Source of the DNA: Gordonia westfalica
Lineage (GTDB): Bacteria > Actinomycetota > Actinomycetes > Mycobacteriales > Mycobacteriaceae
Length of the DNA stretch: 22,800 bases
Direction of reading: 5' to 3'
NCBI RefSeq assembly: GCF_900105725.1
Contig: NZ_FNLM01000010.1
Location: 1-22,800, forward strand
Positions 1-8,834 of the stretch are shown in pieces. The translations under genes and the position numbers were made by a program. Every line of letters begins with the position of its first letter. The stretch's first letter is position 1. A model generated the notes under the pieces. It did no database searches. It worked only from the letters and a program-made list of their open reading frames with translations, and was not told where the DNA came from.

Positions 1-1164
1 AAACAGCGCTCCTGCTGCAGCTGTGGCGCATCAACTCGAGTATCTGGCAAATCCCAGACGACCCATGAACCCTCCACCTGGTTGGACGGGTTGGACATGT
101 CGAACTGGGACATCGTCATCAAACCACCACCTTCCTCCAAGACATGGCCGCCGCACAACGTGGTCGCTGTTCATGTCCAGGTGGGGAAGTGGCATGACCG
201 GCAGAGATGATCCTGAAGGACGCCGAACTGTCCGTGTCACCCGCCGCTACCGCAAAGGCGACCCGAACCATGGCCAGGAGCTTTCTCACCGGAATCAAGG
301 ACGGAGCCTTGGTCGTCGACATCGTCGACAAATCCGGCCACATGGAAGGCGCAGCCAACGGCGGCACCATCTTCGACGGCTTCACCGCACCATCCGCCAA
401 CTGATCGGCGACTTCATCGAAGACGCCGAAACCGAGCTGACGGGGCACCACCTGGCCGTCAAAGTTCTACCAAGACATGTTCGGCACCCCCAAAGGCTTC
501 CGTTCGTCCACTTCCCGCAGACTCCGGCATCGAAACCGAATTCACCACAACACATCCAAGGCGTCATCATCAACGCCGGCGGACAATCAGCCCCGAGTGA
601 ACGAACTCATCAGCGCTGGCATCCAGACGGTCGCGACCTCGTCACATCCAACCTGAATATCGCGGCTACGGAATTGGCGCGCAAGGTGGCGCCATCGATG
701 CGGTGTTGAAGCCGTTTTATACGGACACGGTGTTGGCGTGGATTTCGGTGAAGTTGCCTCATCGGATTGCGCAGTCCGGTCGTCGCATTACAAGGAGTAT
801 CACCTTGACCTGCCGGGAAGGCGTACACGCTGTCGTCGGTGATGGCGATTCGTGCGGGATTGTGGCGACGGCGCGGAAGAAGAACGCCAAGGTGAAGGTG
901 ACGGCGTTGACTCCGTATGTGGTGGGTTGGCCTGGGTATGGCCACCTCTACAAGGGTGATCGTGGTTCGTTTGAGGTGGCTGGTGATACGCGCCGTGAGA
1001 TTCATGTTGAGCGGGTGATGTCGGCGAAGTTGGAGTGGTCGGCGGATCATTTTGCGCAGTGGGAACTCGAGTTTGGTCCGCGTGAGGATGAGGACCCGAT
1101 GACTCGTTTGATGCGTGAGATTGCTGGTTTGGCGACTGCTGCGTCGGAGCTCGGCCTGTTCTAA
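1..1164 (+). CDS. Gp37-like minor tail protein, copy A (5'-truncated, frameshifted)
   Basis: This is the same gene as 13826-15531, entering at about codon 174. The stop TAA lies at 1162-1164. No single frame is open: single-base losses in homopolymers (for example near 63, 76, 124, 153, 185, 210, 236 and 470) break it into at least five pieces. The piece at 862-1164 is clean and ends in the same C-terminus as copy C, with acidic residues followed by DPMTRLMREIAGL. The breaks are read errors judged by comparison with copies B and C, so this is not a true pseudogene. Confidence 0.85.
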
Positions 1165-1198
1165 CGGAAACTTTCGGATAGCAGGTTATCCTGTTGGG

Positions 1199-2898
1199 GT
1201 GGCGAATAAGCGAGCACCACTAGCCCCAGAGCATGTAGCCGAATGGCGGATCGATCTCAACGACGGGAGAGGGCACCTCGAGGTGCCGGCCAGCCAGTCG
1301 GGGTGGTGGGAGTGCCGTTCCTGCGGGAATCTGTGGCAGGAGTCGCAGTCGTCTCGGCGGTTGCGGAAGTGGTGCCGCAAGTGTGCTGGTAAGCAGGGCG
1401 CTGAGGTTAACCGCGGCAACGCGGCCACGGCATCCCGGATCGCTGTCCACCTGCAAGGTGAGTGGATCGACGAGAAGCCGCACACTTCGGTGTCGGCGAA
1501 GTCGAACTACAAAGCAGCGTGGCGGTGTGGAACGTGTGGGCATGAGTGGCGGGCGACGGTGAAGAACCGGAGCAACGGCTCAGGATGCCCACGGTGTTAC
1601 CGGCTCTCAGATAAGACCGGTGCGGCGTCCGCACGGTCACGGGCCGCTGCCAAGTCAGATCCACTATCGGACTATCCGATCGCCGCCTGGTGGTCAGATC
1701 GCAACCCGCACACCCCGGAGGGAGTGAGCCGCGGCTCCGCGGAACCGGCATGGTGGAACTGCTCCACCTGCGGGACGGAGTTCTCGCGAACGCCGAAAGG
1801 AATCCGGGGCGAGGCGGTGCAATGCGAGGCTTGCTCGTACACACACCGCGGCACCAGCTATGCAGCGAACGCAGCAACCGCCAATCCGCTCAGCGAGGAG
1901 CTACGCGGACAGCTCGTGGACCCCGCCCTTGGTGTCACGTCGGCGGGGTCGAACACGAAGTTGCAGTGGGTGTGCGCTGACGGGCACATGTGGTGGGCTG
2001 CACCGAAGGACCGAGGGCGGGCAACGGGTGTCCCGCTTGTGCGAAGCACATTTCTCGAGCCGAAATCGAGGTCGCCGACTTTGTGCGGACGCTCACCGGC
2101 GACGTGGTCACCAGCACGCGGTCGGTGATCGCACCCAACGAACTCGACATCTACATCCCGTCGAAGAACATCGCGGTCGAGTTCAACGGCCTGTACTGGC
2201 ATTCGGAGGACGCCGGGAAGGACCGCCACTACCACCAGCGGAAGTGGCAGCGGTGCGCCGACAAGGGCATCCAGATGGTGACTGTGTGGGAAGACGACTG
2301 GCGTGACCGCCGGGACATCTGCCAACGCATGATCGCCCGCAAGCTGGGCGTGTCTCAGGAACGCCGGCTGAATGCGCGCAGTCTCACCGTGACCGCGGTA
2401 GATCGGGTGGAGGTCCGCGACTTCCTCGAGGCCAACCACATTCAGGGTGCGACCGCAATGAGTGAAGCGTTCGGTTTGCGCGATGGTGGCGAGTTGGTCG
2501 CGGTGATGTGCATGAAGTGGCGCACCAAGACTGAGGTGGAGTTGGTGCGGTTCGCCACCTCGGTGATCGTGCGGGGTGGGCATTCGCGGCTGCTGAAGCA
2601 CGCTGTCGCTGCGATGCAACCACAACGGGTGGTGACATTCGCCGACCACGCCGTCTCTGACGGAGGCCTGTACGAGCAGTGCGGTTTCATCAAAGATGGC
2701 GAGCTGCGACCGGATTACACCTACTACTTCCGTGGCGAACGGGTGCACAAGTTCCTGTTCCGCCTGAAGCGGTTCCGCAACGACCCAAACCTGTTGTGGG
2801 ACGAGTCGTGGACCGAGCAGCAGGCCGCGGCGGAGAACAAGATCCCGCGGATCTGGGATTACGGAAAGACCCGTTACGTACTAGACATTCCCGGGTAG
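1199..2898 (+). CDS. Zinc-ribbon/Vsr-like homing endonuclease, copy A (one frameshift)
   Basis: This is copy A of the gene at 15566-17266. It begins at the same GTG, 34 bases after the stop of the minor tail gene. One base is missing from a G run near 2018-2020 (three G where copies B and C have four), which splits the protein between its fourth zinc ribbon and the nuclease domain. The downstream piece carries the whole nuclease core, including the FNGLYWHSE segment, and the C-terminal domain. The break sits in a homopolymer and is absent from the other copies, so I treat it as an error. Confidence 0.85.
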
Positions 2899-2923
2899 GG
2901 CTTGGCCCCCGGAGAGGGGCACA

Positions 2924-3397
2924 GTGTCTTTCAAGCAGTGGGCTGACATGTCCGATGAGGAACGTGAAGCCGAAGCGCAGGCGGTGTCGGTGTTGTTTAT
3001 CGGCCTGCCTGGTGTGGTGGGTGCCCCGCTGGTGATGGGACCCGACTATTGGGTGGATGTTGCCCGCCATCTGGTGGAGTGCGGTGTCCGGCTGGTGGCG
3101 GATTCGATCAAGCACTATGAACCGGGGACAGCTTGGAGGCGTCGAAGGCTGCGGGGAAGTGGTGTTACGACTCGCATGAGCCGGATGAAACGTATGAGCA
3201 GCGGATCGCCCGGCTGGCTGATGAGGAGCATCAGAACTATCTGGCGAAGGTGGAGGAGATGAAGGCCCGCCAGGCGAATACGCAGGAGCGGGTGGTGCAG
3301 GCAGAGGCTGTGGCGTTCGCCGCGGAGGTGAAGCGCCGCAAGGCGGATGGAACGTTCGACGGTTCCCGCACGCCGGCATCAACCCGAAGCTCTCTAA
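2924..3397 (+). CDS. Phage gene-29 family protein, copy A (frameshifted)
   Basis: Copy A of the gene at 17294-17770, starting at GTG with a purine-rich GGAGAGGGG upstream. Single-base losses near 3123-3126 (GGGG for GGGGG), 3365 and 3384 push the frame out, so the last dozen residues and the middle are read in different frames. The N-terminus matches copies B and C exactly. Confidence 0.8.
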
Positions 3398-3465
3398 CCC
3401 AACAGAACTTTTCACCCTGCACCCGTTCGGGTGTGGGGATTCACCCATGCCCACAGGAGGCAATT

Positions 3466-4564
3466 ATGGCTGATCCCGTTTGGCTTCCCGACGTGCTGCG
3501 CGCCGAGGGCCTGAAGGTTGACATCTATCCCGGCGCGTTCGAACGCGGGCACGGCGACTTCGGCACTATCTGGGGTCCGTTCATGCACCACACCGGCTCG
3601 TTCGGCGAGACGCCGCGGGTATCGCGCAGCACTCGTCTCTCGGGCTCGCGTCGCAACTCCACCTCGCGCCGAACGGTGTTGTCACGCTGTGCGGCGTCGG
3701 CGTCGCATGGCACGCGGGCACCGGCTCGTGGCCGGGCATCCCCGCGAACAACGGCAACGCCGTGACGATCGGCATCGAGGCCGCACACAACGGCACCGCG
3801 GCATGGTCGGAGGCCCAGTACGGCGCATACCTGAAGGTCGTCCGGGCCATCAACAAGCGCCTCGGCAACCCGTGGAACAAGGTCGTCGCGCACAAGGAGT
3901 ACGGCGCGATCCAGGGCAAGTGGGACCCGGGAACCTCGACATGAAGCTGTTCCGTCAGCGGCTCCTCCAGGCACCGGATAAGCCGCTCGTGGTCATGAAC
4001 ATGATCGAGCTCGAGGCCAAGGAGAATCCGTGGGTCGGCGTCCGTAAGGCGAAGCCCGGCGCCGGGGGTGAGCGCAAGGTCGGCCGCGACGGTAAGGGCC
4101 GGTTCGTCGAGTACGAGAACGCGCACATCTACTTTCACCCGGCGACCGGCGCGCACGCCATCCCGCACGGCGGCCTGTTCGAGGCGTACGCCGAGCGCAA
4201 GTGGGAGACCGGCGAACTCGGCTTCCCGGTGCGCGACTTCACCAAGCTCGCCGACGGCGCAGTCATGGCGTTCCAGGGTGGCGTGCTCTACCGCAAGGAC
4301 GGCAAGGACCACCACGTCGTGAAGGGCGTCATCGGCCAGCGCTGGGCGCTCGAGGGCTACGAGAAGGGCCCGCTCGGCTGGCCGACGTCGGACGAGATCT
4401 CGAACGGCACGGGCGGCAAGCGTCAGGCGTTCGAGCACGGCGTCCTCGAGTGGGACCCCTCAGGCGCGGTGAAGAAGATCGGCGACGCCGCGAAGGATCT
4501 CACTCTCGTCAACGCGGCCGGCATCCCGCTGGCCGTCGAAGCAGTCGACCTCATCGCGGCCTGA
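3466..4564 (+). CDS. lysA: LysA endolysin (amidase with LGFP-type repeats), copy A (two frameshifts)
   Basis: Copy A of lysA. It starts at ATG 3466 behind AGGAGG and stops at 4562-4564. A GGG at 3617-3619 should be GGGG, as the intact copy B shows. A CCC at 3926-3928 should be CCCC, as copies B and C show. The first break falls just after the N-terminal zinc-ligand region, the second just before the last zinc-ligand region. The LGFP-type repeat domain downstream reads cleanly. The hairpin described at 17788-17811 is present here at 3415-3438. Confidence 0.88.
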
Positions 4565-4591
4565 GCCGCACCCACAGAAGGAGTTCTCGTC

Positions 4592-4993
4592 ATGTCTGTA
4601 CCCACCCCTCGTCTTGTCCTCGGCCGCGAGCCCGCCGCCTGGACCTCCCTCGTCTCAGCCATCCTGGTTCTGCTGACCACGTTCGGGTTCAACATCCCCA
4701 CCGAGACTCAGGGCGTGTTCATGGCCGCGGTCAACGCGGTGCTCGGTCTGCTCGTGGTGATCTCGGTGAAGGAGAGCGTGTACCCGGCGCTCGTCGCGGT
4801 CGTTCAGACCGCGGTGCCGCTGGTCGTTGCGTTCGGCTTGAACCTCAGCGAGCAGCAACAGGGCGCCATCCTCGCGGTCTCCACGATTGCTCTCGGATTC
4901 CTGTTCACCCGCCCGCAGGTCACACCGAAGGTGTTGGCAGGTATTGAGCTTCCCGCTGACGGCGTCGAGCGCGAAGTCAACCTCGGCCGATGA
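4592..4993 (+). CDS. Holin candidate with four TM segments, copy A
   Basis: Intact copy of the 133-aa membrane protein at 18966-19367, with identical protein and the same AAGGAG ribosome binding site eight bases upstream. The stop overlaps the next start as ATGA. See the copy C entry for the reasoning on function. Confidence 0.85.
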   Translation: MSVPTPRLVLGREPAAWTSLVSAILVLLTTFGFNIPTETQGVFMAAVNAVLGLLVVISVKESVYPALVAVVQTAVPLVVAFGLNLSEQQQGAILAVSTIALGFLFTRPQVTPKVLAGIELPADGVEREVNLGR

Positions 4994-5289
4994 CCGTGAC
5001 CTCGAGCGCCAGCGCTTGGATGAACCCCGCCGCGCTGAGTGACATCGGCGTGGTGGGGGTCGTCGTCGGCATGGCGCTCGTGCTCGGTATCGCCTTCGCC
5101 CGTGGCTGGATCGTATGGGGATCGGAGATCTCGATCTACAAGACCGCGGCCGAGCGCGACGCCAAGACCATCGCCGACCTCCTCGAGACCAACGCGCGCA
5201 ACGCGCAGACGATGGCCGAGTGGAATGTCGCCGGCCAGCTCATCGCGAGCCAGTCGAAGGCACTGCGAGAGAGCTTGGAGTCCAACTGA
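4990..5289 (+). CDS. Single-TM coiled-coil lysis-cassette protein, copy A
   Basis: Intact and identical to the 99-aa protein at 19364-19663. Its start overlaps the previous stop by four bases (ATGA) and its stop overlaps the next start by one base (TGATG). Confidence 0.8.
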   Translation: MTVTSSASAWMNPAALSDIGVVGVVVGMALVLGIAFARGWIVWGSEISIYKTAAERDAKTIADLLETNARNAQTMAEWNVAGQLIASQSKALRESLESN

Positions 5290-5483
5290 TGTGGGGATTC
5301 AAGACCAAGGGGGCGAGCGCGCACGAAGTTGATGCGCGCTCGAAGCGAAACGCGCGATCGGCCGAAGAAGCCCGGTCCGAAAGCGCACGGCTCGCCGAAC
5401 GGGCGCGGCCGGTACAGCGGGAGCTTCGTGACCAGTTGGAACGCAACCACTGGGCCGAGCTGATCTTCGGAAGGCTGAACTAG
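5289..5483 (+). CDS. Small charged coiled-coil protein (64 aa), copy A
   Basis: Intact and identical to the 64-aa protein at 19663-19857. The ATG at 5289 overlaps the preceding TGA. The stop TAG at 5481-5483 overlaps the GTG of the next gene. Confidence 0.75.
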   Translation: MWGFKTKGASAHEVDARSKRNARSAEEARSESARLAERARPVQRELRDQLERNHWAELIFGRLN

Positions 5484-5517
5484 TGGAGCTGATATGATAG
5501 CCGACTGGGCACTTGTG
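5483..5517 (+). CDS. Three-TM membrane protein, copy A fragment
   Basis: Only the first codons of the gene at 19857-20228 are present. A five-base TGATA duplication at about 5491-5500 breaks the frame, and the sequence then runs into fold junction 1. It is recorded only to mark where copy A ends. Confidence 0.6.
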
Positions 5518-5582
5518 GCGGTGCTCAGCGCAGTCGGCATAGGGCCGACCGCGTCGTGAGCGATCCGGGATGCCGCTGGCGT
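5518..5582. other. Fold junction 1 (A to B)
   Basis: Copy A loses its match to copy C just after the start of the three-TM membrane gene, and copy B takes up as reverse complement inside lysB. The copy C positions on the two sides are about 19890 and about 20540, so roughly 650 bases are read only on the B side. The junction bases align poorly with either arm and look like noisy basecalls. No promoter, repeat or telomere-like motif is visible. Confidence 0.8.
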
Positions 5583-5876
5583 GACGTCGCGACGCCGAGC
5601 AAGGCAGCGCCGCGCGACCACTGCCGCCGCGCCCACGTGCCGCGACGACCACGAGTTCGCGGGATTCGGTGACAGCTCGATCCAACGCTGCCGCGCCGAT
5701 CGCTTTCGACTCCTCATACGACAGGTCGCCCATGCCGGTCGCCGGGCCGAAGTCGGCCGGGTACGGCACATACGTGAACTTCACCTTGCGGGGGTCGAGC
5801 GCGCGGCGCAGCGCCTCCGACGCGGGGGAGCCGCCGCGGGTGCCCAAGTTCCGTCGACCCAGAGAAGTTCGATCAT
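5583..5876 (-). CDS. lysB: LysB mycolyl esterase, copy B (N-terminal part only)
   Basis: This is the N-terminal part of the gene at 20225-20918 on the other strand. The start ATG is the complement of 5874-5876 and overlaps the stop of the three-TM gene. Copy B keeps five C in the run corresponding to about 20307-20310, so it reads GGSPASEALRRALDP into the beta-sheet region without the extra frameshift seen in copy C. Both copies share a break just after the WVDGTW motif. The copy degrades near 5640, before the GYSAG serine motif can be read, and ends at fold junction 1. Confidence 0.75.
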
Positions 5877-6243
5877 GACCGTCCTGCCCACCATGCTCGG
5901 ATCTCGTCGCGCCACACTTGCCATGGCCGGCGGAAGTCGCCTGCCGCCCAACGGTCACGGCGGGTCTTGTACTGCAACACCAGCAGCATCACCAGGAGCG
6001 CGAGCATCATCACGGCGCCACCCGAGTACAGGATGAATCGAATCCACGCCCGCCCCGGATAGTCAGTACCCGCCCACACTGACGCCGAGATCTGGAGAAA
6101 GACCAGCGACATCAGGGTCGACTTGCCTAGGTAGATGAGTGACACCGCTCCTTCCACCAGTACTGCCATGCGGCGTAGCAGATGGTGTAGACGGTGGCCA
6201 GCACGGCGAGCACCACAAGTGCCCAGTCGGCTATCAGCTCCAC
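5873..6243 (-). CDS. Three-TM membrane protein, copy B (one frameshift)
   Basis: Copy B of the gene at 19857-20228. It starts at GTG (complement of 6241-6243). One G is missing near 6148, where copy C has GCGGGTG, so the first TM segment is in a different frame from the rest. Copies B and C are otherwise the same, and copy C has the complete 123-aa frame. Confidence 0.75.
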
Positions 6244-6437
6244 TAGTTCAGCCTTCCGAAGATCAGCTCGGCCCAGTGGTTGCGTTCCAACTGGTCACGA
6301 AGCTCCCGCTGTACCGGCCGCGCCCGTTCGGCGAGCCGTGCGCTTTCGGACCGGGCTTCTTCGGCCGATCGCGCGTTTCGCTTCGAGCGCGCATCAACTT
6401 CGTGCGCGCTCGCCCCCTTGGTCTTGAATCCCCACAT
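6243..6437 (-). CDS. Small charged coiled-coil protein (64 aa), copy B
   Basis: Intact copy of 19663-19857, with identical protein and the same one-base overlaps with its two neighbours. Confidence 0.75.
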   Translation of the reverse strand: MWGFKTKGASAHEVDARSKRNARSAEEARSESARLAERARPVQRELRDQLERNHWAELIFGRLN

Positions 6438-6736
6438 CAGTTGGACTCCAAGCTCTCTCGCAGTGCCTTCGACTGGCTCGCGATGAGCTGGCCGGCGACA
6501 TTCCACTCGGCCATCGTCTGCGCGTTGCGCGCGTTGGTCTCGAGGAGGTCGGCGATGGTCTTGGCGTCGCGCTCGGCCGCGGTCTTGTAGATCGAGATCT
6601 CCGATCCCCATACGATCCAGCCACGGGCGAAGGCGATACCGAGCACGAGCGCCATGCCGACGACGACCCCCACCACGCCGATGTCACTCAGCGCGGCGGG
6701 GTTCATCCAAGCGCTGGCGCTCGAGGTCACGGTCAT
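6437..6736 (-). CDS. Single-TM coiled-coil lysis-cassette protein, copy B
   Basis: Intact copy of 19364-19663 with an identical 99-aa product. Start and stop overlap the neighbouring genes as in copies A and C. Confidence 0.8.
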   Translation of the reverse strand: MTVTSSASAWMNPAALSDIGVVGVVVGMALVLGIAFARGWIVWGSEISIYKTAAERDAKTIADLLETNARNAQTMAEWNVAGQLIASQSKALRESLESN

Positions 6737-7134
6737 CGGCCGAGGTTGACTTCGCGCTCGACGCCGTCAGCGGGAAGCTCAATACCTGCCAACACCTTCG
6801 GTGTGACCTGCGGGCGGGTGAACAGGAATCCGAGAGCAATCGTGGAGACCGCGAGGATGGCGCCCTGTTGCTGCTCGCTGAGGTTCAAGCCGAACGCAAC
6901 GACCAGCGGCACCGCGGTCTGAACGACCGCGACGAGCGCCGGGTACACGCTCTCCTTCACCGAGATCACCACGAGCAGACCGAGCACCGCGTTGACCGCG
7001 GCCATGAACACGCCCTGAGTCTCGGTGGGGATGTTGAACCCGAACGTGGTCAGCAGAACCAGGATGGCTGAGACGAGGGAGGTCCAGGCGGCGGGCTCGC
7101 GGCCGAGGACAAGACGAGGGGTGGGTACAGACAT
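6733..7134 (-). CDS. Holin candidate with four TM segments, copy B
   Basis: Intact copy of 18966-19367 with an identical 133-aa product and the same AAGGAG site upstream. Confidence 0.85.
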   Translation of the reverse strand: MSVPTPRLVLGREPAAWTSLVSAILVLLTTFGFNIPTETQGVFMAAVNAVLGLLVVISVKESVYPALVAVVQTAVPLVVAFGLNLSEQQQGAILAVSTIALGFLFTRPQVTPKVLAGIELPADGVEREVNLGR

Positions 7135-7161
7135 GACGAGAACTCCTTCTGTGGGTGCGGC

Positions 7162-8262
7162 TCAGGCCGCGATGAGGTCGACTGCTTCGACGGCCAGCGG
7201 GATGCCGGCCGCGTTGACGAGAGTGAGATCCTTCGCGGCGTCGCCGATCTTCTTCACCGCGCCTGAGGGGTCCCACTCGAGGACGCCGTGCTCGAACGCC
7301 TGACGCTTGCCGCCCGTGCCGTTCGAGATCTCGTCCGACGTCGGCCAGCCGAGCGGGCCCTTCTCGTAGCCCTCGAGCGCCCAGCGCTGGCCGATGACGC
7401 CCTTCACGACGTGGTGGTCCTTGCCGTCCTTGCGGTAGAGCACGCCACCCTGGAACGCCATGACTGCGCCGTCGGCGAGCTTGGTGAAGTCGCGCACCGG
7501 GAAGCCGAGTTCGCCGGTCTCCCACTTGCGCTCGGCGTACGCCTCGAACAGGCCGCCGTGCGGGATGGCGTGCGCGCCGGTCGCCGGGTGAAAGTAGATG
7601 TGCGCGTTCTCGTACTCGACGAACCGGCCCTTACCGTCGCGGCCGACCTTGCGCTCACCCCCGGCGCCGGGCTTCGCCTTACGGACGCCGACCCACGGAT
7701 TCTCCTTGGCCTCGAGCTCGATCATGTTCATGACCACGAGCGGCTTATCCGGTGCCTGGAGGAGCCGCTGACGGAACAGCTTCATGTCGAGGTTCCCGGG
7801 GTCCCACTTGCCCTGGATCGCGCCGTACTCCTTGTGCGCGACGACCTTGTTCCACGGGTTGCCGAGGCGCTTGTTGATGGCCCGGACGACCTTCAGGTAT
7901 GCGCCGTACTGGGCCTCCGACCATGCCGCGGTGCCGTTGTGTGCGGCCTCGATGCCGATCGTCACGGCGTTGCCGTTGTTCGCGGGGATGCCCGGCCACG
8001 AGCCGGTGCCCGCGTGCCATGCGACGCCGACGCCGCACAGCGTGACAACACCGTTCGGCGCGAGGTGGAGTTGCGACGCGAGCCCGAGAGACGAGTGCTG
8101 CGCGATACCCCGCGGCGTCTCGCCGAACGAGCCGGTGTGGTGCATGAACGGACCCCAGATAGTGCCGAAGTCGCCGTGCCCGCGTTCGAACGCGCCGGGA
8201 TAGATGTCAACCTTCAGGCCCTCGGCGCGCAGCACGTCGGGAAGCCAAACGGGATCAGCCAT
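7162..8262 (-). CDS. lysA: LysA endolysin: zinc amidase plus LGFP-type wall-binding repeats (the only intact copy)
   Basis: This copy gives the full 366-aa protein. Residues ~35-165 look like an Amidase_2/PGRP-type N-acetylmuramoyl-L-alanine amidase. His41 or His42 (MHHTGSFGE), His143 (VVAHKEYG) and Asp154 (KWDPG) are the likely zinc ligands, and AWHAGTGSW and NAVTIGIEA are typical core strands. Residues ~215-340 contain LGFP (252-255) and LGWP (304-307) repeats, a module known from cell-wall proteins of mycolic-acid actinobacteria and their phages. There is no signal peptide, so release should depend on a holin. The start is the ATG five bases after AGGAGG; an in-frame ATG 33 bases further upstream lacks such a site and lies in the preceding hairpin region. 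Copies A and C lose one G in the run corresponding to 8110-8113 here. The amidase call is firm; the exact ligand His is not. Confidence 0.92.
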   Translation of the reverse strand: MADPVWLPDVLRAEGLKVDIYPGAFERGHGDFGTIWGPFMHHTGSFGETPRGIAQHSSLGLASQLHLAPNGVVTLCGVGVAWHAGTGSWPGIPANNGNAVTIGIEAAHNGTAAWSEAQYGAYLKVVRAINKRLGNPWNKVVAHKEYGAIQGKWDPGNLDMKLFRQRLLQAPDKPLVVMNMIELEAKENPWVGVRKAKPGAGGERKVGRDGKGRFVEYENAHIYFHPATGAHAIPHGGLFEAYAERKWETGELGFPVRDFTKLADGAVMAFQGGVLYRKDGKDHHVVKGVIGQRWALEGYEKGPLGWPTSDEISNGTGGKRQAFEHGVLEWDPSGAVKKIGDAAKDLTLVNAAGIPLAVEAVDLIAA

Positions 8263-8330
8263 AATTGCCTCCTGTGGGCATGGGTGAATCCCCACACCCG
8301 AACGGGTGCAGGGTGAAAAGTTCTGTTGGG

Positions 8331-8807
8331 TTAGAGAGCTTCGGGGTTGATGCCGGCGTGCGGGGAACCGTCGAACGTTCCATCCGCCTTGCGGCGCTTC
8401 ACCTCCGCGGCGAACGCCACAGCCTCTGCCTGCACCACCCGCTCCTGCGTATTCGCCTGGCGGGCCTTCATCTCCTCCACCTTCGCCAGATAGTTCTGAT
8501 GCTCCTCATCAGCCAGCCGGGCGATCCGCTGCTCATACGTTTCATCCGGCTCATGCGAGTCGTAACACCACTTCCCCGCAGCCTTCGACGCCTCCAAGCT
8601 GTCCCCCGGTTCATAGTGCTTGATCGAATCCGCCACCAGCCGGACACCGCACTCCACCAGATGGCGGGCAACATCCACCCAATAGTCGGGTCCCATCACC
8701 AGCGGGGCACCCACCACACCAGGCAGGCCGATAAACAACACCGACACCGCCTGCGCTTCGGCTTCACGTTCCTCATCGGACATGTCAGCCCACTGCTTGA
8801 AAGACAC
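8331..8807 (-). CDS. Phage gene-29 family protein, copy B
   Basis: Intact copy of 17294-17770 with an identical 158-aa product and a GTG start. A C-rich/G-rich hairpin lies just upstream of the start, as in copy C. The lysA-leader hairpin is at 8290-8313 on this strand. Confidence 0.8.
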   Translation of the reverse strand: MSFKQWADMSDEEREAEAQAVSVLFIGLPGVVGAPLVMGPDYWVDVARHLVECGVRLVADSIKHYEPGDSLEASKAAGKWCYDSHEPDETYEQRIARLADEEHQNYLAKVEEMKARQANTQERVVQAEAVAFAAEVKRRKADGTFDGSPHAGINPEAL

Positions 8808-8834
8808 TGTGCCCCCTCTCCGGGGGGCCAAGCC

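Larger units (their letters stand above)
1..5517 (+). repeat. Copy A of a threefold inverted/direct duplication (matches 14346 to ~19890)
   Basis: Position 1 aligns with 14346 and the match runs through the minor tail, endonuclease, gene 29, LysA and membrane-protein genes to about 5517. Differences from copy C are almost all single-base losses in runs of the same base, for example three C instead of four near 62-66 and one G instead of two near 152. They are densest in the first 1.2 kb. This is the signature of poorly polished long-read sequence, not of evolutionary divergence. Confidence 0.95.

Noticed and set aside
7288..8316. 342-codon open frame antisense to lysA
   Set aside because: It is an artefact of GC-rich third positions opposite a real gene. 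It matches no family I know, is Asp/Arg/Leu/Val-rich, and its counterparts in copies A and C are broken or merged with other frames by single-base errors.
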